Shown one piece after another: positions 9,983 to 19,467 of a stretch of DNA of 64,000 bases. A program made the translations under genes and the position numbers. Position 1 is the stretch's first letter, and every line of letters starts with the position of its first letter. This DNA is from Amycolatopsis alba DSM 44262 (GTDB lineage Bacteria; Actinomycetota; Actinomycetes; Mycobacteriales; Pseudonocardiaceae): the NCBI RefSeq assembly GCF_000384215.1, contig NZ_KB913032.1, forward strand, positions 4,543,665-4,607,664, written 5' to 3'. A model generated the notes under the pieces. That model had not been told where the DNA came from. It worked only from the letters and a program-made list of their open reading frames with translations, and searched no databases.

Positions 9983-10034
9983 CCCGGCCGGGTGATCACG
10001 GCAACCTCGTCGTGGTCCGCGCGTCTTCACAAGT

Positions 10035-11489
10035 ATGAAGCTGGGGCGAAGGAACTTTCTCAAGCTCGCCGGCGCGACCGCGGTCGGGGCGGCCGCGACG
10101 GCGTGTTCCAGCACGCCTCCCGCGCAAGCGCCCACCTCGGCTCCGGGTGTGTCGTTGCCGCCGAGTACCAGTGTCACGGCGCCGTCCGGGCCGCCGGACT
10201 GGGCGGCGTTGCGGACCAAGATCTCACTGCTCCTGCCGGGGGATTCCGGCTACGAAAGCGCCAAACGCGTCTTCAACCCGGCCTTCGACGGGCTCAAACC
10301 CGCCGCGATCGCGAAATGTGCCAGGCCGGAAGACGTGCAGGCCGCTGTCGAAGCGGCGGCGAGGCGAGTTCCGATCGCCGCACGTAGCGGCGGCCACAGT
10401 TACGCCGGCTACTCGGTTCCCGACGGTGGCTTGATGATCGATCTCGGTGAAATGTCCTCAGTGGACGTTCGGGGCGAACAGGTCGTGATCGGCGCGGGCG
10501 CGAAGCTGAAGGACGTCTACGCCAAGCTCGGCGGTGCGGGCCGTTGCCTGCCCGCGGGCTCCTGCCCCAGTGTCGGGATCGCCGGGCTGACGCTCGGCGG
10601 CGGAATCGGTGTCCTCGCGCGCAAATACGGCCTCACCTGTGATCACCTGGTGTCCGCGCAAGTGGTCACGGCGGACGGGAAACTCCGGACAGCGTCGGCG
10701 GAATCCGAACCCGATCTGTTCTGGGCGTTGCGTGGTGGGGGAGGTGGCAACTTCGGTGTTGTCACGTCGTTCACCTTCCGCACCGACCCGTCACCTTCGG
10801 TCGTTTCGGTGTTCTCCCTGCACTTCCCGGCCGGGAGTGCGAACGAGGTCCTCGCCGAATGGCAGCGCTGGCTGCCCGAAGCCCCGCCGGAACTGTGGGC
10901 AAACGTCGTGCTGTCCGGCGGATCTGCTGTCGGTGCGAGGATTTCCGGTTGCTATGTCGGCGATTCCGCTTCGCTCGCCAAGGTGCTGGACAAGCTGACC
11001 GGCAAGGTCGGCGGAACGCGGACGGTGAAGCAGCTCGACTATCTCGGTGCCATGAAGTACTTCTCCGGCAGCGAGAGCCGACAGTCCTTTGTGGCCTCAT
11101 CGCGGATTCTCGGCGAACCGGCGGATCCCGCGAAGCTGACGTCGATCCTCAATGGCAGGCGTGGGATGGATCTTCTGGTCGACGGTCTCGGCGGCGCCGT
11201 CGCCGACGTCGCCCCGGACGCCACCGCGTTCTGGCATCGGAAGGCGATCGGCAGTGTGCAGATCTACAGCCAGGCCGACACTCGCAACCGTTCCGCGGCA
11301 ACGGATTCCGTCGCGGAAGTGGTGACGGGGATCGGGCTGAGCGGGGGCTACGTCAACTACATCGACCCCGCCCTGCCCGACTGGATGACGGCCTACTACG
11401 GCGACAACGCCACCCGGCTCAAGCAGGTGGCGAAGACCTACGACCCGGACAAGGTGTTCGGGTTCGCGCAGGCCGTCACCCCGGCTTAA
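10035..11489 (+). CDS. Exported FAD-binding oxidoreductase, berberine-bridge-enzyme type
   Basis: 484 residues. The N-terminus carries a Tat signal (GRRNFLKLAGATAVGAAATAC) whose last residues could be a lipobox, so the product is probably a Tat-exported lipoprotein. The FAD PCMH domain follows: RSGGHSYAGYS supplies the His and GSCPSVGIAGLTLGGGIG the Cys expected to hold FAD bicovalently. The C-terminal BBE element YVNYIDPALPDWMTAYYGDNATRLKQVAKTYDPDKVF ends in the family-typical way. Such enzymes oxidise sugars, alcohols or alkaloids; no substrate can be named. Its stop overlaps that of the convergent aldehyde dehydrogenase gene. Confidence 0.9.
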   Translation: MKLGRRNFLKLAGATAVGAAATACSSTPPAQAPTSAPGVSLPPSTSVTAPSGPPDWAALRTKISLLLPGDSGYESAKRVFNPAFDGLKPAAIAKCARPEDVQAAVEAAARRVPIAARSGGHSYAGYSVPDGGLMIDLGEMSSVDVRGEQVVIGAGAKLKDVYAKLGGAGRCLPAGSCPSVGIAGLTLGGGIGVLARKYGLTCDHLVSAQVVTADGKLRTASAESEPDLFWALRGGGGGNFGVVTSFTFRTDPSPSVVSVFSLHFPAGSANEVLAEWQRWLPEAPPELWANVVLSGGSAVGARISGCYVGDSASLAKVLDKLTGKVGGTRTVKQLDYLGAMKYFSGSESRQSFVASSRILGEPADPAKLTSILNGRRGMDLLVDGLGGAVADVAPDATAFWHRKAIGSVQIYSQADTRNRSAATDSVAEVVTGIGLSGGYVNYIDPALPDWMTAYYGDNATRLKQVAKTYDPDKVFGFAQAVTPA

Positions 11490-12940
11490 AGATCGATGCC
11501 GGTGAAGACGGTGACGCGTTCCTCGGTGAGGTCGTTCATCGCGGCGAGTACACCTTCGCGCCCGACGCCCGATCCTTTGATGCCGCCGTAAGGCATCTGG
11601 TCCGCGCGGTAGGACGGGACGTCGCCGATGATCACGCCGCCGACTTCGAGTTCGGTCGACGCGTAGAAGGCGAGATGCACGTCGCGCGTGAACACCCCGG
11701 CCTGCAAGCCGTACGCGGATTCGTTGACCGAAGCGAAAGCCTCGTCGACACCATCCACAATGGACACCGCGAGCACCGGGCCGAAGACCTCCTCCGCCCA
11801 GGCCTTTGTGGACGGTGAGACGTCGGTGAGCACGGTCGGCTCCACCGTCGCGCCGTCCCGTTTGCCGCCGGTGAGGATCTTCGCGCCCGCGGCGACGGCC
11901 TCGTCGATCCAGGCGACGATCCGCTCCGCGGCGGCTTCGTCGACGACCGGTCCCACGTCGGTGTTCTTGTCGTACGGGTCCCCGGTTTGCTGTGACTGCA
12001 CGGCTTCCACCAAGGCGGGTACGAATTCCTCGGCGACCTCGCGTTCGACGATGACCCGCTGCACGGCGATGCAGGACTGTCCGGCCTGGTAGTTGCCGAA
12101 GGTCGCGATGCGGTGCGCCGCGCCCTCGGGATCCGGCCAGTCCCGGAGCACGACGGCGGCCGCGTTGCCGCCGAGTTCGAGCACCACGTGCTTGCGCGGG
12201 GCGGCGTCCGCCAGCGACCAGCCGACCGGACCCGATCCGGTGAACGACACGACCGGCAGCCGAGGATCCGCGACCAGCGCCGAGGTCTCCTCGTTGCCGA
12301 GCGGCAGCACCGAGAACGCGCCTTCCGGCAGGTCCGTCTCGGCCAGGATCTCGCCGAGGATCAAAGCGGCCAGCGGCGTGCGCGGCGCGGGTTTGACGAT
12401 GATCGGCGCGCCGACCGCGAGCGACGGCGCGACCTTGTGCGCCACCAGGTTCAGCGGGAAGTTGAACGGCGCGATACCCAGCACCGGGCCGCGCGGGATA
12501 CGGCGGGTGATCGCCAGCCTGCCCTCGCCCGCCGGGTCGGTGTCCAGGCGCTGCAGATCGCCGCTGAACCGGCGGGCTTCCTCGGCGGCGATCCGGAACA
12601 CCGACACCGCGCGCCGCACTTCGGCGTCGGCCCACTTGAGCGGCTTGCCGTTCTCGGCGGTGATGACCTCGGCGATCTCCTCGGCCCGGCCCGCGATGAC
12701 CCGCGAAACATGGTCGAGCGCCGCGGCGCGGCTGTGCGCCGAGGAGCGCCGGAACTCCTTCGCGACGCTCGCCGCCGCGCTCACCGCTCGTTCGACCTGC
12801 TCGGGACCGGGCACCGCGACGGTGGCGACTTCGCTCCCGTCGTAGGGGTGGTGCACGGTGAGCGTCGAAGCGCCCTGCTCAGGGCGGCCGGCGATCCAGG
12901 CGGGACGCGGCTCCGGGGTGATCATGTCCATGGATGACAA
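11486..12940 (-). CDS. NAD(P)-dependent aldehyde dehydrogenase
   Basis: A 484-residue ALDH of normal length. Visible motifs are PFNFPLNLVAHKVAPSLAVG, the FTGSGPVGW nucleotide-binding turn, LELGGNAAAVVL with the general-base Glu, and GQSCIAVQRV with the catalytic Cys. The C-terminal EVFGPVLAV is also present. It oxidises an aldehyde to the acid; the substrate is unknown. A zinc alcohol dehydrogenase gene ends 10 nt upstream on the same strand, so the pair could oxidise an alcohol to an acid in two steps (inference). An alternative start is ATG at the sixth codon. Confidence 0.92.
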   Translation of the reverse strand: MSSMDMITPEPRPAWIAGRPEQGASTLTVHHPYDGSEVATVAVPGPEQVERAVSAAASVAKEFRRSSAHSRAAALDHVSRVIAGRAEEIAEVITAENGKPLKWADAEVRRAVSVFRIAAEEARRFSGDLQRLDTDPAGEGRLAITRRIPRGPVLGIAPFNFPLNLVAHKVAPSLAVGAPIIVKPAPRTPLAALILGEILAETDLPEGAFSVLPLGNEETSALVADPRLPVVSFTGSGPVGWSLADAAPRKHVVLELGGNAAAVVLRDWPDPEGAAHRIATFGNYQAGQSCIAVQRVIVEREVAEEFVPALVEAVQSQQTGDPYDKNTDVGPVVDEAAAERIVAWIDEAVAAGAKILTGGKRDGATVEPTVLTDVSPSTKAWAEEVFGPVLAVSIVDGVDEAFASVNESAYGLQAGVFTRDVHLAFYASTELEVGGVIIGDVPSYRADQMPYGGIKGSGVGREGVLAAMNDLTEERVTVFTGIDL

Positions 12941-12950
12941 GGTATTGCAG

Positions 12951-13985
12951 TCAGGGCTTGACGAGCACCTTGAGCGCTTCGCGGTCCGCCATCGCGCGGT
13001 AACCGCCGGGCACCTCTTCCAGGCCGATGGTCCGGTCGAACACCTTGCCCGGCTGGTACCTGCCCTCGACGACGTCGTCGAGCAGTTCGGGGATGTAGTG
13101 GCGGGCGGGAGCGACCCCGCCGGTGACGGTGATGTTGCGTCGGAAGAGTGATGGGCCGATCGGGCCTTCGTCGTACTGCGGCACGCCGACGCGGCTCACC
13201 GTGCCGCCGGGACGGACCGCGCCGACGCCCATCTCGAAAGCGGGCTTCGTACCGACGCATTCGAGGACGGTGTGCGTGCCTTCGCCGCTCGTCAGCTCTC
13301 GCACCTTCTCGATGCCTTCGTCACCACGCTCGGCGACGACGTCTGTCGCGCCGAACTCGCGTCCGAGGTCCGTGCGGGCCTGGTGCCTGCCCATCAGGAT
13401 GACGCGTTCGGCGCCGAGGCGCTTCGCCGCGAGGACCGCGGAGAGGCCGACGGCGCCGTCGCCGATGACGGTGACCGTGGTGCGCTCGTTCACGCCCGCC
13501 CTGACCGCGGCGTGGTGACCGGTCGAGAACACGTCGGAGAGCGTGAGGAGCGAGGCGAGCAGGTCGTCGTCCTCGGTGTGCGGCAATTTCACCAGCGTGC
13601 CGTCGGCCTGGGGGACACGGACGGCCTCGCCCTGACCGCCGTCGACACCCTTCGCGCCCCAGTTCCCGCCGTGCAGGCATGAGGTGTGGAGGCCTTCGAG
13701 GCAGAACCGGCAGGTGTTGTCGGAGTAGACGAACGGCGCGACGACGAGATCCCCGGTCTTGAGCGTGGTGACGTCGGCGCCGACGGCCTCGACGATGCCG
13801 AGGAATTCGTGACCGATCCGGACGCCGCGGTCGCGCGCGGGCATGCTGCCGTACGGCCAGAGGTCGCTGCCGCAGATGCACGAGCGGACCACGCGGAGGA
13901 GAGCGTCGGTGGGTTCGCTGAGCTTCGGGTCCGGGACGGTCTCGACACGCACGTCGCCGGCGCCGTAGATGACAGTCGCTCGCAA
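12951..13985 (-). CDS. Zinc-dependent alcohol dehydrogenase (MDR family)
   Basis: 344 residues. Catalytic zinc ligands are in the N-terminal half: CICGSDLWPYG, then GHEFLGIVEAVG. The structural zinc lobe shows Cys at the CRFCLEGLHTSC segment. The NAD(P) Rossmann motif is VTVIGDGAVGLSAVLAAKRLGA. Family length is normal. It precedes the aldehyde dehydrogenase with a 10-nt gap and is likely the first gene of that operon. Its 5' region contains two tandem copies of the dispersed repeat. Confidence 0.93.
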   Translation of the reverse strand: MRATVIYGAGDVRVETVPDPKLSEPTDALLRVVRSCICGSDLWPYGSMPARDRGVRIGHEFLGIVEAVGADVTTLKTGDLVVAPFVYSDNTCRFCLEGLHTSCLHGGNWGAKGVDGGQGEAVRVPQADGTLVKLPHTEDDDLLASLLTLSDVFSTGHHAAVRAGVNERTTVTVIGDGAVGLSAVLAAKRLGAERVILMGRHQARTDLGREFGATDVVAERGDEGIEKVRELTSGEGTHTVLECVGTKPAFEMGVGAVRPGGTVSRVGVPQYDEGPIGPSLFRRNITVTGGVAPARHYIPELLDDVVEGRYQPGKVFDRTIGLEEVPGGYRAMADREALKVLVKP

Positions 13986-14023
13986 GACGGGTCCTTTCCT
14001 GGGCTGGCCCCAGTATGGGCGCG

Positions 14024-14084
14024 TCGACTTTCGCGGGCTAATCGCGATCCGGGCCGGGATCGACTTTCGCGGGCTAATCTCGAT
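14024..14084 (+). repeat. Two tandem direct copies of the dispersed 26-bp repeat
   Basis: Copy one is 14024-14049 (exact consensus); copy two is 14060-14084 with one change (CTCGAT for GCGAT). They are head to tail with a 10-nt spacer. The second copy reaches into the DinB gene and supplies its TAG stop codon. Confidence 0.9.
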
Positions 14085-14604
14085 GCGCGTGGAGATCGCG
14101 CAGGAGGAGGACCTCGGCGCCGTGGTGGATGGCCTCGCGGTTGATGTGCAGGACGAGGGCCACGAAGGGGTACTCGGCGTACGGGCCTTCAGCGTCGCCG
14201 CAGGGGCGCTCGAGGCCCTCGGCGGTCAGGCCGCGAACGCCGTCGCGCCAGCGCGCGTACGCGTCGTCGAGCTGCTCCAGCGCTTCCTTGGCGGAGGCCG
14301 CGTACGGGAAGGTCTGATAGTCGAGAGGCGGGCCGCCGAAGTGCGACGCGTTCCGCATCCCGAAGACGCCGATGATGATGTGCGCGAGGCGCCAGGCGAT
14401 CGTCGTCACCGGCGGCGGTGACGGCTCCGGGTACGCCCAATCGATCATGAGCTTGCCGTTCTCGTCCGGTCGGATCGTCCAGCAGTCCTCGGCGGGCTCC
14501 CAGAAGTATTCGTCGTCCGCGAGGGTGTCCAGCCGGGGCCGGAGGTGGTGCGTCCAGTGCCAGTCGAGCTGTTCGGAGAGTTCCTTGCTCCAGTCGATGC
14601 CCAT
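14074..14604 (-). CDS. DinB family protein
   Basis: 176 residues with a DinB-like four-helix fold: WHWTHHLRPRLDTLADDEYFWEPAEDCWTIRP at the N-terminus, ITIAWRLAHIIIGVFGMR with a His ligand around residue 74, and a C-terminal HINREAIHHGAEVLLLRD with the His pair. Probably a metal-dependent enzyme using mycothiol or another thiol; substrate unknown. The last codons and the stop come from a copy of the dispersed repeat, so the natural C-terminus may have been trimmed or extended by it. It is divergent from guaA. Confidence 0.88.
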   Translation of the reverse strand: MGIDWSKELSEQLDWHWTHHLRPRLDTLADDEYFWEPAEDCWTIRPDENGKLMIDWAYPEPSPPPVTTIAWRLAHIIIGVFGMRNASHFGGPPLDYQTFPYAASAKEALEQLDDAYARWRDGVRGLTAEGLERPCGDAEGPYAEYPFVALVLHINREAIHHGAEVLLLRDLHAHRD

Positions 14605-14731
14605 GCCTTCGGACGGTAGGCCGCGTCGCGGTCATCCGCTGTCCTGAATCGTGAGGGGGTTGGCGGCGGGGTGACCGGGCCCACCTGGGACGATGGTGGG
14701 GAAGCGTACTGCTCTGATCTGGAGGTTTCAG

Positions 14732-16288
14732 GTGCCCAGTCCCACCGGTCCGGTACTCGTCGTGGACTTCGGGGCGCAGTACGCGCAGCTGATCGCGCGC
14801 CGCGTGCGCGAGGCGCAGGTCTACTCCGAGGTCGTCCCGCACACCGCCACCGCCGAGGACATCCTCGCCAAGGACCCCGCCGCGATCATCCTTTCCGGTG
14901 GTCCTTCCAGCGTGTACGCGGAGAACGCCCCCGCCCTGGCCCCCGGACTGGTCGACGCGGGCGTGCCGATCCTCGGCATCTGCTACGGCCACCAGGTGCT
15001 CGCGCAGGCCCTCGGCGGCACGGTCGAGCCGACCGGGATCCGCGAGTTCGGCCGCACCGAGGTCCGCGTCGCCGGTGAAGGCGGCGTCCTGCACGCCGGG
15101 CTCCCGAGCAGCCAGCCCGCGTGGATGAGCCACAACGACAGCGTCACCAAGGCGCCCGAAGGCGCCACCGTGACCGCGTCGAGCGATGGTGCGGCCGTTG
15201 CCGGGTTCGAAGACGTCGAGCGCCGCTTCGCCGGCGTCCAGTACCACCCCGAGGTGCACCACTCGCCGCACGGCCAAGAGGTGCTCCGCCGCTTCCTGCA
15301 CGACATCGCGGGCATCAAGCCGCAGTGGACGACGTCGTCCATCGCCGAAGACCAGGTCAAGCGCATTGCCGAGCAGGTCGGCGACGGCCGGGCGATCTGC
15401 GGGCTGTCCGGCGGCGTCGACTCGGCCGTGGCCGCCGCGCTGGTCCAGCGGGCCATCGGTGACCGGCTGACCTGCGTGTTCGTCGACCACGGCCTGCTTC
15501 GCTCCGGTGAGCGCACCCAGGTCGAACGCGATTTCGTCGCCGCGACCGGGGTCAACCTGGTGACCGTCGACGCGCGTGAGCGGTTCCTCGACGCGCTGGC
15601 CGGGGTCACCGACCCCGAGGAGAAGCGCAAGATCATCGGCCGCGAGTTCATCCGCGTGTTCGAGCAGGCCGAGCGTGACCTCAAAGCCGAGGGCGACTAC
15701 AAGTTCCTGGTCCAGGGCACGCTGTACCCGGACGTCGTCGAATCCGGCGGCGGCGAGGGCGCGGCGAACATCAAGAGCCACCACAACGTCGGCGGGCTGC
15801 CCGACGACCTGCAGTTCGAGCTCGTCGAGCCGCTGCGGCTGCTGTTCAAGGACGAGGTGCGGCGCGTCGGGCTGGAGCTCGGGCTGCCGGAGACGATCGT
15901 GCAGCGGCAGCCGTTCCCCGGCCCTGGACTCGGCATCCGGATCATCGGCGCCGTCGACGCCGAGCGGCTCGAGACGCTGCGCGCGGCGGACGCCATCGCG
16001 CGCGAGGAACTCACCGCGGCCGGGCTGGACGGCGAGATCTGGCAGTGCCCGGTGGTGCTGCTGGCCGACGTCCGCAGCGTCGGCGTGCAGGGCGACGGGC
16101 GGACCTACGGGCACCCGATCGTGCTGCGGCCGGTCTCGTCCGAGGACGCGATGACCGCGGACTGGACGCGGCTGCCGTACGAGGTGCTGGAGCGTATCTC
16201 GACCCGCATCACGAACGAGGTCGCCGAGGTGAACCGGGTGGTCCTGGACGTCACGTCCAAGCCGCCGGGCACCATCGAGTGGGAGTGA
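14732..16288 (+). CDS. guaA: GMP synthase, glutamine-hydrolysing (GuaA)
   Basis: This enzyme converts XMP to GMP with ATP and glutamine ammonia, completing the pathway begun by GuaB. About 518 residues: a class I glutamine amidotransferase domain ([19 protein letters not shown], then [10 protein letters not shown] with the nucleophile Cys, and [11 protein letters not shown] with the His-x-Glu), an ATP pyrophosphatase domain ([15 protein letters not shown]-loop) and a C-terminal dimerisation domain ending [12 protein letters not shown] 14732 is chosen because GGAGG (14721-14725) stands 6 nt upstream; a longer frame from 14693 has no such site. Confidence 0.97.
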   Translation: MPSPTGPVLVVDFGAQYAQLIARRVREAQVYSEVVPHTATAEDILAKDPAAIILSGGPSSVYAENAPALAPGLVDAGVPILGICYGHQVLAQALGGTVEPTGIREFGRTEVRVAGEGGVLHAGLPSSQPAWMSHNDSVTKAPEGATVTASSDGAAVAGFEDVERRFAGVQYHPEVHHSPHGQEVLRRFLHDIAGIKPQWTTSSIAEDQVKRIAEQVGDGRAICGLSGGVDSAVAAALVQRAIGDRLTCVFVDHGLLRSGERTQVERDFVAATGVNLVTVDARERFLDALAGVTDPEEKRKIIGREFIRVFEQAERDLKAEGDYKFLVQGTLYPDVVESGGGEGAANIKSHHNVGGLPDDLQFELVEPLRLLFKDEVRRVGLELGLPETIVQRQPFPGPGLGIRIIGAVDAERLETLRAADAIAREELTAAGLDGEIWQCPVVLLADVRSVGVQGDGRTYGHPIVLRPVSSEDAMTADWTRLPYEVLERISTRITNEVAEVNRVVLDVTSKPPGTIEWE

Positions 16289-16305
16289 CCCGCCCCCGCC
16301 CGGAC

Positions 16306-16376
16306 TCGACTTTCGCGGGCTAATCGCGATCTGGTGGTCCGTGGGCACCTGATCGCGATTAGCCCGCGAAAGTCGA
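16306..16376. repeat. Inverted pair of the dispersed repeat downstream of guaA
   Basis: A forward copy (16306-16331) and a reverse copy (16351-16376) match over all 26 bases, giving a 26-bp stem with a 19-nt loop. It starts 18 nt after the guaA stop, in front of the convergent gene, so it may serve as a bidirectional terminator. Confidence 0.9.
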
Positions 16377-16400
16377 AACGGGGCCGGGGTGGGAGCAAGG

Positions 16401-16431
16401 CGAAGGCCCCGGCGAGGGGCCGGGGCCTTCG
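16401..16431 (-). terminator. Intrinsic terminator for the minus-strand PspC operon
   Basis: A perfect 13-bp stem (16401-16413 with 16419-16431) around a 5-nt loop lies 27 nt beyond the stop of the small membrane-protein gene. Confidence 0.75.
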
Positions 16432-16458
16432 GAGTGGGGTGGATCGTGGGCGCGGCCG

Positions 16459-16695
16459 CTAGCGGCGGCTCTTGCGCAGCGAAGCGGCGAGCAGCAGGAC
16501 GCCGACGAAGATCGCCCCGCCCGCCATGACCCACCGGAAGTCGAACCGCGGGAGCCACGAGGCGCCGTCCGAGAGGACGTAACCCGCCACCAGCAGCGTC
16601 GCGATCCCGACGAACAGGGTGATGACGTCCGCCCCGCGCTTCGCAGGCTGAGCCGCCTGGGTCTGCGAGCTGTCGTAGTCGTCGTACTCAGCCAC
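16459..16695 (-). CDS. Small two-span membrane protein coupled to the PspC gene
   Basis: 78 residues from GTG 16695. A polar, Asp- and Gln-rich N-terminus is followed by two hydrophobic helices (VITLFVGIATLLVAGYVLS and WVMAGGAIFVGVLLLAASL) and ends with RKSRR. The GTG overlaps the last 8 nt of the upstream PspC gene, so the two are probably translated together. No family recognised; a small accessory subunit of the PspC membrane protein is a reasonable guess. Confidence 0.75.
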   Translation of the reverse strand: MAEYDDYDSSQTQAAQPAKRGADVITLFVGIATLLVAGYVLSDGASWLPRFDFRWVMAGGAIFVGVLLLAASLRKSRR

Positions 16696-17959
16696 GACGC
16701 ACCTCCACGTTTCCGACACCGTTCTTGACCTTCAGAGTGATCTTCTGCCCGCTGTCGCCCGCCGAGGTGAAGTCGATCGTGTCCTCGCCGACCCCCGACC
16801 GGGCCTGTCCGAGGCAGTTGACGTCGCCCGCACCCGTCTCGCAGGACACCTTCACTTCGGCACCCGCCGGCACGAGCACCGTCGAGTTGCCTGCCCCGCT
16901 GGAGACCTTCGTGGACACCGACGCTCCCGCGGGCAGCTTGGTCAGGTCGAGGTCGATGTCGCCCGCCGAGCGGTGGTACTCCGGCAGCACCTCGGACGCC
17001 TGGACAGGCGTGGCCGTCAGGTCCCCGAGACCGCCCTTCACCGAGATGTTCTCGAACGGGACCGTGGTCAGCGCCATCCCGACGATCGCCAGCGGCACCG
17101 CCAGCCCGATCAGCCCACGACCGCCCCGCACGAACGAACCGGCCACCAGCCCGATGCCGACCACACCCAGGGTGAGCCCGACGACGTGCTGCATGGTGAA
17201 CCAAGGCTCGCCGTCCAGGCCCATGACGGTGCCGACCCCGCCGACCAGCACGGCGAACCCGAAGGTCGCGGCGCCGATCTTCGACTTGCGGCGACGAGGC
17301 ATCGGCGGCGCGGAAGGCGGCGGAGGCGTCTGCGGCGGCAGACCACCGGACGGCGAAGCGTTCGGCAGGTCCCAAGCGGACGGGTCGGCCGCGAGCGGGT
17401 CCCAGCCGCCCTCGGTCGCCGTCGAAGCGGAGGCCGCCGAAGCCGACGCCATCGAGAACGCGGCGGCAGGCTGAGCCGGGGCTGGCATCGTCGGCCGGTT
17501 GAACTGCCCGCGGTTGCGGTGCAGCAGGTACAGCGCGACGGCCATCAGCGCGAAGCCGATCAGCCCGGTGCCGTCCGCCATCCAGCCCCCGCTCAAGGTC
17601 CAGGTGAGACCGGGGAACAGCAGGATCAGCAGCAGCACCGCGAACGCCGGCGAACTCGACGCGCGGCCCCGGCCGATCAGGCCCTCGAACGCGGATACCT
17701 GGTCGCCCTCCTGCGGCAGGAACAGCCAGCCCAGCAGATAGACGAAGACACCGAAACCGCCGAACACGGTCGCGGCGACCAGCGCGACGCGGACCACGGT
17801 CGGGTCGATGCCGTACCGGTAGCCGATCCCCGCGGCGACGCCGGCGAACTTGCGGCCGTGGGCCGGCCGGACCGGCCTGCTCCGCCAGAAATCCTTGACG
17901 GTCTCTTCGAAGCCGGCCGCTGGGCCCTGCTTCGGCACGTGTGTCTCACTCCCACTCAT
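16688..17959 (-). CDS. PspC domain membrane protein
   Basis: 423 residues. The N-terminal PspC domain (residues about 28-95) shows GRKFAGVAAGIGYRYGIDPTVVRVALVAATVFGGFGVFVYLLGWLFLP. Further helices follow, then an Ala/Ser/Pro-rich linker with a short RRRKSK stretch, four more helices, and a C-terminal beta-rich domain rich in VSSGAGNSTVLVP-type repeats, like DUF4097/LiaF adhesin-type sensors. This suggests a membrane-stress sensor or modulator of the divergent kinase. ATG 17959 is used; a longer open frame reads through the divergent kinase promoter and is not real. Confidence 0.85.
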   Translation of the reverse strand: MSGSETHVPKQGPAAGFEETVKDFWRSRPVRPAHGRKFAGVAAGIGYRYGIDPTVVRVALVAATVFGGFGVFVYLLGWLFLPQEGDQVSAFEGLIGRGRASSSPAFAVLLLILLFPGLTWTLSGGWMADGTGLIGFALMAVALYLLHRNRGQFNRPTMPAPAQPAAAFSMASASAASASTATEGGWDPLAADPSAWDLPNASPSGGLPPQTPPPPSAPPMPRRRKSKIGAATFGFAVLVGGVGTVMGLDGEPWFTMQHVVGLTLGVVGIGLVAGSFVRGGRGLIGLAVPLAIVGMALTTVPFENISVKGGLGDLTATPVQASEVLPEYHRSAGDIDLDLTKLPAGASVSTKVSSGAGNSTVLVPAGAEVKVSCETGAGDVNCLGQARSGVGEDTIDFTSAGDSGQKITLKVKNGVGNVEVRRG

Positions 17960-18008
17960 GCCACAAAGAATGCGCGCCGATGACCCCCCGCCACATCCGG
18001 GATCGTCC

Positions 18009-18047
18009 CTGAGGTTTCCCCCAGCGGGAAGAGTCAGGGGTTTCCCC
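18009..18047. promoter_or_regulatory. Direct repeat in the PspC / kinase intergenic region, possible regulator site
   Basis: CTGAGGTTTCCCCC (18009-18022) and TCAGGGGTTTCCCC (18034-18047) are similar 14-mers whose starts are 25 bp apart. They lie in the 111-bp gap between the divergent PspC and kinase genes. This would suit autoregulation by the LuxR-type regulator, which is inference only. Confidence 0.35.
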
Positions 18048-18070
18048 GATGGATCAGTGCCACACTCCAT

Positions 18071-19426
18071 GTGACCATGGAGAACGTGCAGGAATCCGCC
18101 CCCAACGACCTCGCCGCGCAGGTGAAGCCGACGATCATCGAGCGCCCTCCGGTGCCCGTTCCCGGCAGCCTGTCCCCGGCACCGTTCGAGCCGCCCAAGA
18201 TGTACCGCCGCCGCTCCGGCCGCGCCATCGCGGGTGTCGCCGGCGGCCTCGCCGACCACCTCGGCGTCAAGGTGCTCTGGGTCCGGACCGCGTTCGCGTT
18301 GCTGGCCGCGCTCAATGGCGCCGGTCTTCTCGCGTACGGCCTGCTCTGGGTCTTCGTCCAGCAGCAATCCGGTGAGGTCGAGCCGGAGAAGCCGGCGTCC
18401 AAGGAGAAGCAGCAGGCTTTCGGCCTGATAGCGCTGGGCGTCGGTCTCGCCGTCGCCAGCGGCACGTTGACCGGCTTGATCAGCGGCTGGGTCGCCATCC
18501 CGCTGGCGCTGGCCATGATCGGTGCGGCGGTCGTCTGGCGTGAGGCCGACGAGTCGCAGCGACGCCGCTGGCGACTCAGCACCAAGGGCGGGGTCGCCAC
18601 GGCGTTCCTCGGCGGCGGTGGCTGGTCGGCCGCGATCCGCGTGGTCGCCGGCGTCGCGCTGGTGATGACCGGCATCGGCGTCGTCGTCCTGGAGAGCGGC
18701 AGCATCGACCAGGTCAAGTTCGCGCTCGTCGCCGTGATCGCGACGCTGATCGGGGTGGCCGTGCTGACCGTCCCGTTCTGGCTGCGCCTGGTCCGCGACC
18801 TGTCCGACGAGCGCACCGCGCGTATCCGCACCGACGAACGCGCCGAGATCGCCGCGCACCTGCACGACTCGGTCCTGCAGACCCTCGCGCTGATCCAGAA
18901 GCAGGCGGAATCGCCGCGTGAGGTCGCCAGGCTCGCGCGCGGTCAGGAACGTGAGCTGCGCGGCTGGCTGTACGGGCCGTCGGGGTACGGCAAGAGCAAG
19001 AAGACCGAGGAAGAGGCCGTCAGCGGGCAGCTGTCCGAAGTGCTGGCGGCCGCGTGCGGCGAGGTCGAGGACGCGTTCGCGATCTCGGTGCAGCAGGTCG
19101 TCGTGGGGGAGGCCACACTGGACGAGCCGCTGACCGCGCTGGTTCAGGCGGCCCGCGAAGCGATCGTCAACGCCGCGAAGCACGCCGGGGTCGACGAGGT
19201 CAGTGTGTATGCCGAGGTCGAGCCGACAGCGGTGACGGTTTTCGTGCGGGACAGGGGCAAGGGGTTCGACCCCGACGTCGTGCCGAGCGACCGGCACGGT
19301 CTCGCGGATTCGATCCGCGGCCGGATGGAACGGCACGGCGGGAAGCTCAAACTGCGTACCGCACCGGGTGAAGGAACCGAGGTCCAGCTGGAGATGCCGG
19401 TCAAGGCGGGGAAGGGCGCGGCGTGA
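18071..19426 (+). CDS. PspC-fused sensor histidine kinase
   Basis: About 451 residues. An N-terminal PspC domain (YRRRSGRAIAGVAGGLADHLGVKVLWVRTAFALLAALNG) is followed by several membrane helices, then a NarL-type kinase: HisKA_3 with RAEIAAHLHDSVLQTLALIQKQ (phospho-acceptor His265), and HATPase with REAIVNAAKHAG and DRGKGFDPDVVPSDRHGLADSIRGRMERHGG. It should sense envelope stress and phosphorylate the regulator encoded next. GTG 18071 precedes ATG 18077 by two codons; either may be used. The stop TGA is 41 nt before the regulator start. Confidence 0.92.
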   Translation: MTMENVQESAPNDLAAQVKPTIIERPPVPVPGSLSPAPFEPPKMYRRRSGRAIAGVAGGLADHLGVKVLWVRTAFALLAALNGAGLLAYGLLWVFVQQQSGEVEPEKPASKEKQQAFGLIALGVGLAVASGTLTGLISGWVAIPLALAMIGAAVVWREADESQRRRWRLSTKGGVATAFLGGGGWSAAIRVVAGVALVMTGIGVVVLESGSIDQVKFALVAVIATLIGVAVLTVPFWLRLVRDLSDERTARIRTDERAEIAAHLHDSVLQTLALIQKQAESPREVARLARGQERELRGWLYGPSGYGKSKKTEEEAVSGQLSEVLAAACGEVEDAFAISVQQVVVGEATLDEPLTALVQAAREAIVNAAKHAGVDEVSVYAEVEPTAVTVFVRDRGKGFDPDVVPSDRHGLADSIRGRMERHGGKLKLRTAPGEGTEVQLEMPVKAGKGAA

Positions 19427-19467
19427 GGTCGCTATGCTCACTCCGACAGGGCGAGCGAGGGAGCATC

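Noticed and set aside
16688..19441. A 917-codon frame covering the PspC gene and the divergent kinase region
   Set aside because: The part beyond 17959 is antisense to the kinase gene; ATG 17959 with the PspC domain is the real start.
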